From positions 534,235 to 598,234 of the forward strand of contig NZ_JBIRXP010000004.1 of NCBI RefSeq assembly GCF_044389085.1: a DNA stretch of 64,000 bases, given 5' to 3'. This stretch comes from Isoptericola sp044389085 (GTDB lineage Bacteria; Actinomycetota; Actinomycetes; Actinomycetales; Cellulomonadaceae). Position numbers and translations under genes: made by a program. This document shows positions 56,604-64,000 of this stretch, piece after piece. How positions within the stretch are numbered: the stretch's first letter is position 1; each line of letters starts with the position of its first letter. A model generated the notes under the pieces. It did not search any database and had not been told where the DNA came from. It saw only the letters and a list, made by a program, of their open reading frames with translations.

Positions 56604-57863
56604 ATGGACACCGAAGAGCGCCTTGCCGTCTTCCTCGACTACGAGAACCTGGCGCTCGGCGCCCGCGACCACCTGGGCGGGATGCAGTTCGACTTCAAGC
56701 CCATCGCGGACGCGCTCGCGGTGCGCGGCCGGGTGGTGGTGCGGCGTGCGTACGCGGACTGGTCGTACTTCGACGAGGACCGGCGCATGCTGACCCGCCA
56801 CCAGGTCGAGCTCATCGAGATGACGCAGCGCATGGGGGCGTCCCGCAAGAACGCCGCCGACATCAAGATGGTGGTCGACGCCATCGAGATGGCCTTCGAG
56901 CGCGAGTACATCACCACGTTCGTGATGTGCACCGGCGACTCCGACTTCTCGCCGCTGGTGCACAAGCTGCGCGAGCTCGACAAGAAGGTCATCGGCGTCG
57001 GCGTCGAGAACTCCACCTCGCGCCTGCTGCCGCCGGCCTGCGACGAGTTCCTCTTCTACGACCGGCTCGAGGGCGTCGACGTGCCCGACGAGTCCGAGGC
57101 GCCCGCGCCCAAGCGGTCCGGTCGCGGCGGCAAGGGGACCGGGCGGTCCGGCGGCGGCCGCGGCGGTCGCGCCAAGACCCCCGCCCCCGCGGAGGCGCCG
57201 GCCGAGGCGCCCGAGCCCGAGGCCGTGGCACCGGCCGAGGAGGCCGCACCTGCGACCTCCGGCACGACGTCGGGCACCCGCCGTCGCAAGAAGGCGCCGG
57301 CCGCGGAGGTCCCCGCCGAGCCCGCGGCGGACGCCGTCGAGTCCGTGGTCGAGACGGACCTCGAGCAGGAGGACGCCGCGCCCGCGGGCGAGGACGCGAC
57401 GATGGAGGTCCGGGTGGCGCAGACCCTCGCCGACCTGCAGGCCTCGACCAGCGGTTCCGTCACGGCGTCGATGCTCAAGCGGACGCTGGTGCGCAAGGAC
57501 CCCACGTTCAGCGAGTCCGACTACGGCTTCCGCACGTTCGGCGAGTTCCTGCGTTTCCTGGCCGATCGCGACTTCGTGGTGCTGTCGGACGGGCCGTCGA
57601 CCGGCGACCCGGAGGTGGCGCTGCCCGCGCAGCAGGACACCGAGGGCGCGTTCGACCTGCTGCGCCAGGTGGTGCGCGACGCCGGCGGCAGCGCGCCGCT
57701 GTCCGGGCTGAAGAACGAGGTGCGCAAGCGCCGCCCCGACTTCTCGGAGAAGGCGCTCGGCTACCGCGGGTTCCTGCAGTTCGCGAAGGGCGCCGCAGCC
57801 GCCGGCGCCGTCGCCCTCGCGTGGGACGACGACGCCGACGACTACCTGCTCACCGCGAGCTGA
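56604..57863 (+). CDS. NYN-domain nuclease-like protein with C-terminal LOTUS/OST-HTH domains
   Basis: 419 residues. The NYN (PIN-like) domain spans about residues 1-155: VFLDYENLALG, NAADIKMVVDAIEMAFE and VMCTGDSDFSPLVHKLRELD hold the acidic residues of the metal site. A disordered Pro/Ala/Lys-rich linker (about 160-260) follows. The C-terminus has two related LOTUS-like modules (GSVTASMLKRTLVRKDPTFS and APLSGLKNEVRKRRPDFSEK). Such proteins act on RNA. The ATG at 56604 lies 6 bases after TAGCCT, so the mRNA may be leaderless. It starts only 10 bases after the adhesin stop. Confidence 0.88.
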   Translation: MDTEERLAVFLDYENLALGARDHLGGMQFDFKPIADALAVRGRVVVRRAYADWSYFDEDRRMLTRHQVELIEMTQRMGASRKNAADIKMVVDAIEMAFEREYITTFVMCTGDSDFSPLVHKLRELDKKVIGVGVENSTSRLLPPACDEFLFYDRLEGVDVPDESEAPAPKRSGRGGKGTGRSGGGRGGRAKTPAPAEAPAEAPEPEAVAPAEEAAPATSGTTSGTRRRKKAPAAEVPAEPAADAVESVVETDLEQEDAAPAGEDATMEVRVAQTLADLQASTSGSVTASMLKRTLVRKDPTFSESDYGFRTFGEFLRFLADRDFVVLSDGPSTGDPEVALPAQQDTEGAFDLLRQVVRDAGGSAPLSGLKNEVRKRRPDFSEKALGYRGFLQFAKGAAAAGAVALAWDDDADDYLLTAS

Positions 57864-57879
57864 CCGCCCGCGGGCGTGC

Positions 57880-58722
57880 TCAGCGCCCGACGAACGCGAG
57901 CAGCGCCGCGTTGACCTCGTCGGCGTGCGTCCACAGCAGGCCGTGGGGCGCGCCCTCGACCTCGACGTACTCGGCGTCGGGGACGGCCTGGTGGAAGCGG
58001 CGACCCGTCGCGTCGATCGGCAGGATGTTGTCCTTCGTGCCGTGCAGGATCAGGGTCGGCAGGCCCGCGTCGCGCACCGCCTCGACGTCGGGCCGGAAGT
58101 CCTCGATCCACGTGGGGACGACGGCGTAGGCGGCGACGGGCGCGGAGCCCACGGCCGTGCCCCAGTTGGCCCGCACGACCTCCTCCGAGATCCGCGTGCC
58201 GAGGTTCTCGTCCAGGTTGTAGAAGTCCCGGTAGAACTGCGTGAACCAGGCGTACCGGTCGCTGCGGGCGGCGTCGACGATGCCGTCGAACACCGACTGC
58301 GGCACGCCCTCCGGGTTGTCGTCACGCTGCACCAGGAACGGCTCCAGCGAGGCGAGGAACGCGAGCTTGGCGACGCGCTCGTGGCCGTGGTTGCGCACGT
58401 ACCGGGCGAGCTCGCCGGTGCCCATGGAGAAGCCGACGAGGATCACGTCGCGCAGGTCGAGCGTGGTCAGGACGGTGTCGAGGTCCTTCGCGAACGTGTC
58501 GTAGTCGTACCCGGAGCCGACCTTGCTCGACGCGCCGAACCCGCGGCGGTCGTACGTGACGACGCGGTAGCCGGCGGCGAGCAGCTCGCGGGTCTGGAGC
58601 TCCCAGCTGTGCCCGTCGAGCGGGTAGCCGTGCACGAGGACGACGGGCTGACCGGAGCCCTGGTCCTCGTAGTAGAGCTCGACGTCCGTGGTGTTCTCCT
58701 GACCGACGGTGATGTAGCCCAT
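57880..58722 (-). CDS. Alpha/beta hydrolase (haloperoxidase/esterase type)
   Basis: 280 residues. The fold elements are VVLVHGYPLDGHSWE, YDRRGFGASSK, the nucleophile elbow VGFSMGTGEL (Ser), LILHGTKDNILP (Asp) and APHGLLWTHADEV (His). This is the cofactor-free haloperoxidase or esterase branch. No signal peptide is present, so it is cytoplasmic. It is divergent from a TetR gene and shares two palindromic operators with it, which points to induction by a substrate-like compound. The natural substrate is unknown. Confidence 0.9.
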   Translation of the reverse strand: MGYITVGQENTTDVELYYEDQGSGQPVVLVHGYPLDGHSWELQTRELLAAGYRVVTYDRRGFGASSKVGSGYDYDTFAKDLDTVLTTLDLRDVILVGFSMGTGELARYVRNHGHERVAKLAFLASLEPFLVQRDDNPEGVPQSVFDGIVDAARSDRYAWFTQFYRDFYNLDENLGTRISEEVVRANWGTAVGSAPVAAYAVVPTWIEDFRPDVEAVRDAGLPTLILHGTKDNILPIDATGRRFHQAVPDAEYVEVEGAPHGLLWTHADEVNAALLAFVGR

Positions 58723-58745
58723 GTCCGTGCTCCCTCTGAGGAAGG

Positions 58746-58800
58746 GGGAGAACGATCGTTCTCCCGCTGACCGCTACAGTAGAGAACGATGGTTCTCTAC
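58746..58800. promoter_or_regulatory. Two TetR operators between hydrolase and TetR genes
   Basis: GGGAGAACGATCGTTCTCCC (58746-58765, perfect 20-bp palindrome) and GTAGAGAAC-N4-GTTCTCTAC (58779-58800). Both share the core AGAACGAT-GTTCT. Centres are 34 bp apart. One site lies near each start, so the regulator likely represses both genes. Confidence 0.82.
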
Positions 58801-58832
58801 GCAAGGGGAACGGGCCGACGAGAGGGTGAACG

Positions 58833-59402
58833 ATGCTCGACGAGGTGACCGCGCGTGACACCGTGGTGGCGGCCGCGGACCGCCTGTTCTACGCCCGCGG
58901 CGTCCAGGCCGTCGGGATGGACGCCGTGCGCGCCGAGGCGGGCGTGTCGCTCAAGCGCATCTACACGCTGTTCCCCTCCAAGGAGGACCTCGTCGTCGCC
59001 GTGCTCGCCCTGCGCACCCGGCAGTGGGCGGACGGCGTCGAGCGCGCGGCCGCGACGGCCACCACGCCGGGCGAGCGGATCCTCAGCGTCTTCGACTTCC
59101 TCGACGAGTGGTTCCGCGAGGACGGCTTCCGCGGGTGCGCCTTCATCAACTCGTTCGGCGAGCTCGGCGCCACCTCGCCGCGCATCGCCGCGGCCGTGCG
59201 CGGGCACAAGGAGGCGTTCCAGGAGCACGTGCTCGGGCTGGTGCGCGAGGTCGGCCTGCCCGACGCCGTCGCCCTCCAGGTGGTGCTGCTCGCGGAGGGC
59301 GCCCAGACCACCGCCGCGATCACGCACGACGCCGACGTCGCCCGCGAGGCGCGCCGCGCCGCCGCGTCCCTGCTCGCCGTCGGGGGCGCGCGAACGCCCT
59401 GA
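58833..59402 (+). CDS. TetR-family regulator of the hydrolase
   Basis: 189 residues. The helix-turn-helix is ARDTVVAAADRLFYARGVQA, then VGMDAVRAEAGVSLKRIYTL and FPSKEDLV. The C-terminal domain (FDFLDEWFREDGFRGCAFIN, HKEAFQEHVLGLVREVG) resembles the TetR subgroup with a conserved GCAF-N motif that often senses small aromatic or electrophilic compounds. GAGGG precedes the ATG at 58833. It is divergent from the hydrolase and probably binds the palindromes at 58746-58800. Confidence 0.88.
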   Translation: MLDEVTARDTVVAAADRLFYARGVQAVGMDAVRAEAGVSLKRIYTLFPSKEDLVVAVLALRTRQWADGVERAAATATTPGERILSVFDFLDEWFREDGFRGCAFINSFGELGATSPRIAAAVRGHKEAFQEHVLGLVREVGLPDAVALQVVLLAEGAQTTAAITHDADVAREARRAAASLLAVGGARTP

Positions 59403-59461
59403 TCACACGCCCGCAGACGGGCTGCGGCAAGGCGAGGCGGAGCAGGGGGCACAATGGTGCG

Positions 59462-60109
59462 GTGACCTACCGGTTCCTGCGCCTCGTCCTGTCGCTCCTG
59501 GTGTACGTGCTCCTGCGCCCCCAGGTGACGGGACTGCACAACATCCCGCGGCGTGGTCCGGTGATCCTCGCGAGCAACCACCTGTCGTTCATCGACTCGA
59601 TCATCATCCCGCTCGTCGTTCCCCGGCACGTCACCTTCATCGCCAAGGCGGAGTACTGGACGGGCCGCGGCCTCAAGGGCCGGGTCTCGCGGTGGTTCTT
59701 CACCACCATGGGCCACATCCCCGTCGACCGCGAGGACCCGCGCGCCGGGCAGCGGTCGCTCGACGACGCCCTCGTCGTGCTCAAGCGCGGCGGCGCCTTC
59801 GGCATCTACCCGGAGGGCACCCGCTCCCGCGACGGCAAGCTGCACCAGGGCCACACCGGCGTCGCCTGGCTGGCGCTCGCCGGCTCGGCGCCGGTCGTCC
59901 CGGTGGCGCTGCGCGGCACGGACAAGGTGCAGCCCGTCGGCAAGCGGCTCCCGCGCCCGAGCCGCGGCATCCAGGTCCACTTCGGCGCCCCGATCGACCC
60001 GTCGCGCCAGCTCACCGCCGGCGCCCGGCCGGCGCAGGTGCGTCGCGAGCTGACCGACCACGTCATGTCGTCCATCCACAAGATGAGCGGCCAGGAGCTC
60101 GCCGCGTGA
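59462..60109 (+). CDS. plsC: 1-acylglycerol-3-phosphate acyltransferase
   Basis: 215 residues from GTG 59462. It moves a fatty acyl group onto lysophosphatidic acid to make phosphatidic acid at the membrane. Motif I is NHLSFID (His and Asp of the catalytic pair), motif III is YPEGTRSRDGKLHQG, and VVPVALRGTDKV is motif IV. An N-terminal hydrophobic stretch (LRLVLSLLVYVLL) anchors it. CACAAT (59450-59455) lies 6 bases before the start, so the mRNA is probably leaderless. Its stop overlaps the GTG of the next gene by 4 bases. Confidence 0.92.
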   Translation: MTYRFLRLVLSLLVYVLLRPQVTGLHNIPRRGPVILASNHLSFIDSIIIPLVVPRHVTFIAKAEYWTGRGLKGRVSRWFFTTMGHIPVDREDPRAGQRSLDDALVVLKRGGAFGIYPEGTRSRDGKLHQGHTGVAWLALAGSAPVVPVALRGTDKVQPVGKRLPRPSRGIQVHFGAPIDPSRQLTAGARPAQVRRELTDHVMSSIHKMSGQELAA

Positions 60110-60816
60110 CCCACCCCTCGCCCCCGTCTCGATCGAAGGGCGAGGAGGTGCAGCGCCTCTTCGACACGGTCCCCGGCTACTACGACCGGATGAACCGCCT
60201 CATGACCGTCGGCCGCCATGCGTCCTGGTGCCGCGACGTCGCGCGCCGGGCGCAGCTGCCCGCCGGCGGGTCGCTGCTCGACGTCGCCACCGGCACGGGC
60301 GTCATCGCCCTCGAGGCGGCGCGACAGTACCCGGGCGCCACGATCCACGGGGTCGACTTCTCCGAGGGGATGCTGGAGGGCGCGCGCGCCAAGCCCGGCG
60401 CCGACGCCGTGACCTGGCAGTTCGCCGACGCCAACGCCCTGCCCTACGACGACGCGTCGTTCGACGCCGTCACGCACGGCTACCTGCTGCGCAACGTCGA
60501 GGACGCCGAGCGCGTGCTCGCCGAGCAGCTGCGCGTGCTGCGGCCCGGCGGACGCGTCGTGATCCTCGAGACCTGCCCGCCGCGCGGCCTGCTCCGGGCG
60601 CCCGTGACCCTGGGGGTCAAGGTCGTCATCCCGCTGCTCGGCCAGCTCGTGGCGCGCGACAAGAAGTCCTACACCTACCTCGAGGAGACCACGCTGGGGT
60701 TCAAGTCCCCCGAGCAGGTCGCCTCCATCCTCTGGCGGCTCGGGTTCGACGACGTCACCTGGCGGCGCCGGTTCCTCGGCACCCACATGATCGTGAGCGC
60801 CCGCAAGCCGTCGTAG
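60106..60816 (+). CDS. menG: Demethylmenaquinone methyltransferase
   Basis: 236 residues from GTG 60106. UbiE/MenG features are FDTVPGYYDRMNRLMTVGRH, the SAM motif LLDVATGTGVIALEA, HGVDFSEGMLEGA, and GYLLRNVEDAERVLAE before RVLRPGGRVVILET. The late part has KKSYTYLEETTLGFKSPEQV. It methylates demethylmenaquinone, the last step of menaquinone synthesis, though related UbiE-like methyltransferases cannot be excluded. It is translationally coupled to plsC. Confidence 0.86.
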   Translation: MTHPSPPSRSKGEEVQRLFDTVPGYYDRMNRLMTVGRHASWCRDVARRAQLPAGGSLLDVATGTGVIALEAARQYPGATIHGVDFSEGMLEGARAKPGADAVTWQFADANALPYDDASFDAVTHGYLLRNVEDAERVLAEQLRVLRPGGRVVILETCPPRGLLRAPVTLGVKVVIPLLGQLVARDKKSYTYLEETTLGFKSPEQVASILWRLGFDDVTWRRRFLGTHMIVSARKPS

Positions 60817-60834
60817 CACCAGTACCCTCGCGCC

Positions 60835-61269
60835 GTGAGAGTCACGACTCCGGGCGGCGACACCTTCCGCGTGCACCGCCGGTGGCTGCCCTGGCGGCCG
60901 CGCATGCGCGATGTGGACGCCACCTCGTCCTCGCCCTGGGACCTGGCCGACCTCGACGGGGAGCTGCCGGTCGTGGCCGTGGTCCTGCTCGGCGTCGCGG
61001 TCGTGGTCCTGCTCCCGCTGGTCCTGCTCACCCTGCTGTTCCTCGGTGAGGCTCTGGTCCTGCTGTTGCTGCTGCCCGCGTTCGTCCTGGCGCGGGTGGC
61101 CTTCGGCAAGCCCTGGACCGTCGAGGTGAGCAACGGGCGCAAGGTCGTCCACGCCGAGCCCGTCGTGGGCTGGCGCGCCGCGGGGGAACGAGCCCGCGTG
61201 CTGGCAGCGGAGCTGCAGGCCCGGACGTGGGAGCCGAGCGGGGACGTCGGCGGGCGTCAGGCGCGGTAG
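60835..61269 (+). CDS. Membrane protein of unknown function
   Basis: 144 residues from GTG 60835, which lies 6 bases after TACCCT (60823-60828) and is probably leaderless. A polar start (RVTTPGGDTFRVHRRWLPWR) is followed by one long or two close membrane helices (LPVVAVVLLGVAVVVLLPLV and LLTLLFLGEALVLLLLLPAF), then a soluble tail (VEVSNGRKVVHAEPVVGWRA). I do not recognise a family. It ends 13 bases inside the convergent App1 gene. Confidence 0.7.
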   Translation: MRVTTPGGDTFRVHRRWLPWRPRMRDVDATSSSPWDLADLDGELPVVAVVLLGVAVVVLLPLVLLTLLFLGEALVLLLLLPAFVLARVAFGKPWTVEVSNGRKVVHAEPVVGWRAAGERARVLAAELQARTWEPSGDVGGRQAR

Positions 61270-62348
61270 ACGTCGGCGAGCCGGTCGGCGAGCTCCGCGC
61301 CGTCGGCGCCGTGCACCAGCGGCGCACCCGGTTCCGGCCGGCCGCGGGAGGCGCGTGGACGGGCGCCGTCGACCTGGCGGATGGCGATCGCCACCACGCG
61401 CCCGGGCCAGCGGGCGGACGCGCGCACGTACACGTCCTCGTCGAGCTGACCGGCGTCGCCGAGCAGCAGCCAGCGCACCTGGGGGAAGGCCGTCATGAGC
61501 CGGTCCAGGCTCTCGCCCTTGTGCTGCGGGCCGCTGCGGAACCAGCCCGTCTGGGTGGGGCCCCAGTCCGTGAGCAGCAGCGGGCCCGGCGGGAAGCCGT
61601 GCCGGTCGAGGAACCGCGCCAGGGTGCCGGCCGTGTTCCACGCGCCGTTGGAGAGGTAGACGAACGGGGCGTCGGGGTGCTCGGCGGCGATCCGCCGGTA
61701 CAGCTCCGGCATCCCCGGCACGGGCCGGCGGGCGCTCGCCCGGGTGACGAACGTGTTCCACGCGGCGACGAACGGCCGGGGGACGGCGGTGACCATCGTC
61801 GTGTCGTCGATGTCGCTGACGACGCCGAACGTCGCGTCGTCGCCCACCACCTGCACCGGGGCGACCACCGGTGCGACGACCGAGGCGGCGCCGGGACCGG
61901 CGTCAGTCCCGGCGCGGAGCGCGGTGAGGGTCGCGTCGTGCCGACCGGGTGTCAGGGGCGCGTCGGGGGGCAGCGCGACCTCGACGTCCACGTACCCGGC
62001 GCGGTCCGTCGCGACGTCGACGACGGCGCCGCCGACGGTGACGCGCACCGGCTCGCCGGGGGAGGGGAGCGTGAGGTAGCTGCGCAACGGGCGTCGGTCG
62101 GCGTGCCTGATCGGCGACAGCGGGCCCCGCGCCCGGGACGGCGGCACCAGCAGCACGCGCCCCAGCACCCGGACGTCGCGCGGCGTGCCGTACCCCGTGG
62201 ACGCGAGCACGCGCGGCACCCAGCCGCGGCGGCGCAGGAACGCCCCCGCCACCGCGCACCACCAGTCCTCGATCAGCGCGGCGACGTGCGGTCGCTGCGT
62301 GGGTCGCGGGGCGGGCTGCTGCGTGACGGGGGCGTGCGGGCCGGGCAT
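61257..62348 (-). CDS. App1-family phosphatidate phosphatase (DUF2183)
   Basis: 363 residues. The central catalytic motif is GVVSDIDDTTMVTAVP (D-x-D-x-T/S of the HAD-like App1 family). Other parts are FVYLSNGAWNTAGTLARFLD and LLLTDWGPTQTGWFRSGPQH, then KGESLDRLMTAFP and WLLLGDAGQLDEDVY. The first 120 residues hold a basic region and a beta domain. It may dephosphorylate phosphatidic acid; bacterial substrates are not settled. The ATG at 62348 is chosen over the longer open frame because GACGAT lies 6 bases upstream, fitting a leaderless start, and the extension is low-complexity Arg/Ala. It converges with the small membrane protein gene. Confidence 0.85.
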   Translation of the reverse strand: MPGPHAPVTQQPAPRPTQRPHVAALIEDWWCAVAGAFLRRRGWVPRVLASTGYGTPRDVRVLGRVLLVPPSRARGPLSPIRHADRRPLRSYLTLPSPGEPVRVTVGGAVVDVATDRAGYVDVEVALPPDAPLTPGRHDATLTALRAGTDAGPGAASVVAPVVAPVQVVGDDATFGVVSDIDDTTMVTAVPRPFVAAWNTFVTRASARRPVPGMPELYRRIAAEHPDAPFVYLSNGAWNTAGTLARFLDRHGFPPGPLLLTDWGPTQTGWFRSGPQHKGESLDRLMTAFPQVRWLLLGDAGQLDEDVYVRASARWPGRVVAIAIRQVDGARPRASRGRPEPGAPLVHGADGAELADRLADVYRA

Positions 62349-62373
62349 GTCCCGATCGTCCCTGGTCCGGGGC

Positions 62374-62399
62374 GGTGCCGCGCGTCGGCGCGCGGCACC
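62374..62399 (-). terminator. Terminator after the sugar-binding protein gene
   Basis: GGTGCCGCGCG (62374-62384) and its complement (62389-62399) form a perfect 11-bp stem with a TCGG tetraloop, 8 bases after the binding-protein stop on the minus strand. Confidence 0.7.
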
Positions 62400-62407
62400 C
62401 GGGCGGG

Positions 62408-63718
62408 TCACTGCGCCTTGACGGTGTCCTGCACGTAGGCGAACCACTGGGGGGCGAACTGGTCCGCGTCGAGGTTGCCGTACTGCATCTCCTCGGAGAG
62501 GCGGGCCATCTCCACCTCGATCTCGCCGTATCCCTCCACCGGGACGGGGGCGGGCTCGGTGACGTCGTCGGCGTGGGCGTCCTCGTAGTCGAGCAGGCGG
62601 GCGTCGGGCGACCCGTCCTCGATCTTCATCGCGTCCTTCTGCGCGTCCGTCGCGGGGACGCCCTTGCTGGTGCCGAAGATCTCGCCGACCTGGGGGTCGT
62701 TCGTCATGAAGTCGATGAACGCGGCCGCCGCGTCCGGGTGGGACGAGCTCGCGGACGCCGAGAGCATCACGCCGGCGTGCCAGTACATCTTCTTGCCGTC
62801 GTCACCGGTGGGGATCGGCATGAGCTCCAGGTCCTCGCTGCCGAGCTCCGCGGTGTAGTTGGGCATCAGCGTGTCCCAGTTGGCCTCGGCCACGACCTCG
62901 CTGGAGTTCAGGCCGGTCTTGGGCTCGAGCTGCGCCGCACGCTTGGCGGGGAAGAACGCCTGGGACTCGCGCAGCGGCGCCCACAGGTCGGCCCAGGCCT
63001 GCACGTCCTCCTGGGTGAACGAGATCTGGCCGTCGTCGGTGAAGGGAACCTTGCCCTGCTGCACCAGCCACTGCAGGAACCACGGGTTGTTCCCCGTCAT
63101 GTCGCCGATCGGGTACACCTGCGGGTCGTGCTTCGCACCCGCCTCCGCGACGTCGGCGAACCACTGCACCAGGTCGTTCCACGTGTAGCCCTCGGCCGGC
63201 GGCTCCATGCCGAGCTCCTCGAGGAGCTTCGCGTTGTAGATGATCGACTGGGTGTTGAGGCTGACCGGGACGGCGTAGGTCGTGCCCTCGATCTGGCCCG
63301 ACGCGAGAGCGGTCTCGTCGACGCCGCCGGTGTCGAGGTTGACGCCCACCTGGCCGTCCAGCTCGGCGAGCTGGCCCGTGGCGCCGTACTGCCGCACGTA
63401 GCCCGCGTCCATCTGGACGACGTCAGGCAGGGCGCTGCCCGCCGCCTCGGTGGAGCGCGCCGTCCAGTAGTCGTCCCAGGACTGGAACTGCGTCTGGACG
63501 GTGATGTTCGGGTACTTCTCCTCGAACGCGTCGATCGCCTTCTCGTACCGCGCGGCGCGGTCGTCGTTGCCCCACCAGGCGAACGACAGCGTGATGTCCT
63601 CGTCCGTGGAGACCTTGGCGGCCGGGCCGGCGTCCGCCCCGCCGTTGCCGCAGGCGGCGGTCAGGCCGACCGTGACGGCGATGGCGGCGACGGCGCCGGA
63701 GAGTCGTGCGAGCTTCAT
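62408..63718 (-). CDS. Sugar ABC transporter substrate-binding lipoprotein
   Basis: 436 residues. A lipoprotein signal ends in LTAACGNGG, the lipobox with the Cys that is lipidated. The mature part has LSFAWWGNDDRAARYEKAID and FEEKYPNITVQTQF at the N-lobe and PDVVQMDAGYVRQYG, typical of family 1 solute-binding proteins for oligosaccharides. Later parts are GYTWNDLVQWFADVAEAG and SASSSHPDAAAAFIDFMTND. It binds the sugar outside the membrane and hands it to the permeases encoded next. It is the last gene of its operon, before the 62374-62399 terminator. The sugar is unknown. Confidence 0.92.
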   Translation of the reverse strand: MKLARLSGAVAAIAVTVGLTAACGNGGADAGPAAKVSTDEDITLSFAWWGNDDRAARYEKAIDAFEEKYPNITVQTQFQSWDDYWTARSTEAAGSALPDVVQMDAGYVRQYGATGQLAELDGQVGVNLDTGGVDETALASGQIEGTTYAVPVSLNTQSIIYNAKLLEELGMEPPAEGYTWNDLVQWFADVAEAGAKHDPQVYPIGDMTGNNPWFLQWLVQQGKVPFTDDGQISFTQEDVQAWADLWAPLRESQAFFPAKRAAQLEPKTGLNSSEVVAEANWDTLMPNYTAELGSEDLELMPIPTGDDGKKMYWHAGVMLSASASSSHPDAAAAFIDFMTNDPQVGEIFGTSKGVPATDAQKDAMKIEDGSPDARLLDYEDAHADDVTEPAPVPVEGYGEIEVEMARLSEEMQYGNLDADQFAPQWFAYVQDTVKAQ

Positions 63719-63820
63719 GGTGTTCTTCCTCCGTCCCGCAGCTCTGCGGGGGTCGGGCCTGGGCGGTGGTGCCCGCCGCGGCTGGTCGGTGTGTCGGTGA
63801 GGGTGGTCCGGGCGCGGGCG

Positions 63821-64000
63821 TCAGCCCTTGAGGCCTTGGGTGGCGACGCCGTCGACGATGTAGCGCTGGAAGAGGATGAAGAAGATCATCACGGGCAGCA
63901 GGGCCAGGACGGCCATGGCCATCTGGGCGCCGTAGTCGGACACGCTGGTCTGGTCGACGTAGAGCCTGAGCGCGATGGGTAGCGGGTAGAGGTCGGGCTT
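63821..64000 (-). CDS. Carbohydrate ABC transporter permease, C-terminal part
   Basis: 59 codons are visible, running off the window edge. The end reads LRLYVDQTSVSDYGAQMAMA, then VLALLPVMIFFILFQRYIVD and GVATQGLKG, the classic C-terminus of MalG-type sugar permeases (last membrane helix and the GLKG tail). It lies upstream of the binding-protein gene on the same strand, 102 bases away, so both belong to one transporter operon. Confidence 0.9.
   Translation of the reverse strand, partial: KPDLYPLPIALRLYVDQTSVSDYGAQMAMAVLALLPVMIFFILFQRYIVDGVATQGLKG

Noticed and set aside
42814..56963. Very long open frames on the minus strand and other plus frames across the adhesin
   Set aside because: They are shadows caused by GC-rich repetitive codons. 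Their translations are low-complexity or mirror the repeat and lack any domain, while the plus-strand frame has signal peptide, Ig repeats and LPxTG end.

Overview
The window is very GC-rich actinobacterial DNA. Many genes start with GTG, 4-base ATGA/GTGA gene overlaps are common, several genes look leaderless, and the products include ANTAR, ESX/WXG100, SipW/TasA-type and LPxTG proteins. I infer a Micrococcales actinobacterium, perhaps near Cellulosimicrobium or Cellulomonas. That placement is not proven from this sequence alone. No rRNA, tRNA, CRISPR array, transposase or integrase was seen. One assembly gap of 98 N (49447-49544) lies inside a giant repetitive adhesin gene.

Layout, left part. 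A 5'-truncated FAD/4Fe-4S oxidase is followed by a divergent EamA exporter/MarR pair that shares a perfect palindromic operator. Next comes an array of seven paralogous small secreted proteins (3362-8007). From 8057 to about 13230 there are divergent regulator/enzyme units: TetR with an FAD monooxygenase, then an MFS exporter with an XRE/MmyB regulator, then a HIT protein. They are separated by three copies of a 50-bp direct repeat that sits exactly at the convergent gene junctions. A gamma-glutamyltransferase, an AraC regulator, a PAS-ANTAR protein and a 1367-residue secreted glycosidase/phosphoesterase follow.

Layout, middle. A large LuxR/LAL regulator precedes a seven-gene operon (24925-30456). 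It encodes SipW-type exported fibre-like proteins, an LPxTG protein, a seven-blade RCC1-like propeller and a SipW-like signal peptidase. Then come hsp20 with a CIRCE operator, an FBP zinc-finger protein, and a metF-metE operon under a SAM-I riboswitch whose P1 helix overlaps the metF ribosome binding site. A quinone oxidoreductase, an SseB-like protein, an ESX-type polymorphic toxin module (WXG100 partner, HINT toxin, immunity protein) and cstA with its small YbdD partner follow.

Layout, right part. A giant LPxTG adhesin (43309-56593) carries a CSLREA/beta-helix head and at least 32 invasin-type Ig repeats of about 100 residues. After it lie a NYN/LOTUS protein, an alpha/beta hydrolase divergent from its probable TetR repressor, a PlsC-MenG pair, a small membrane protein, an App1 phosphatase, and the start of a sugar ABC transporter (binding protein and the end of a permease).

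How it fits together. Much of the window concerns the cell surface and its neighbours: two LPRTG-anchored products, a SipW fibre operon, an ESX toxin, and tandem secreted proteins. The rest is small efflux or detoxification units with their own repressors, plus core metabolism (methionine, lipid, pyruvate uptake).
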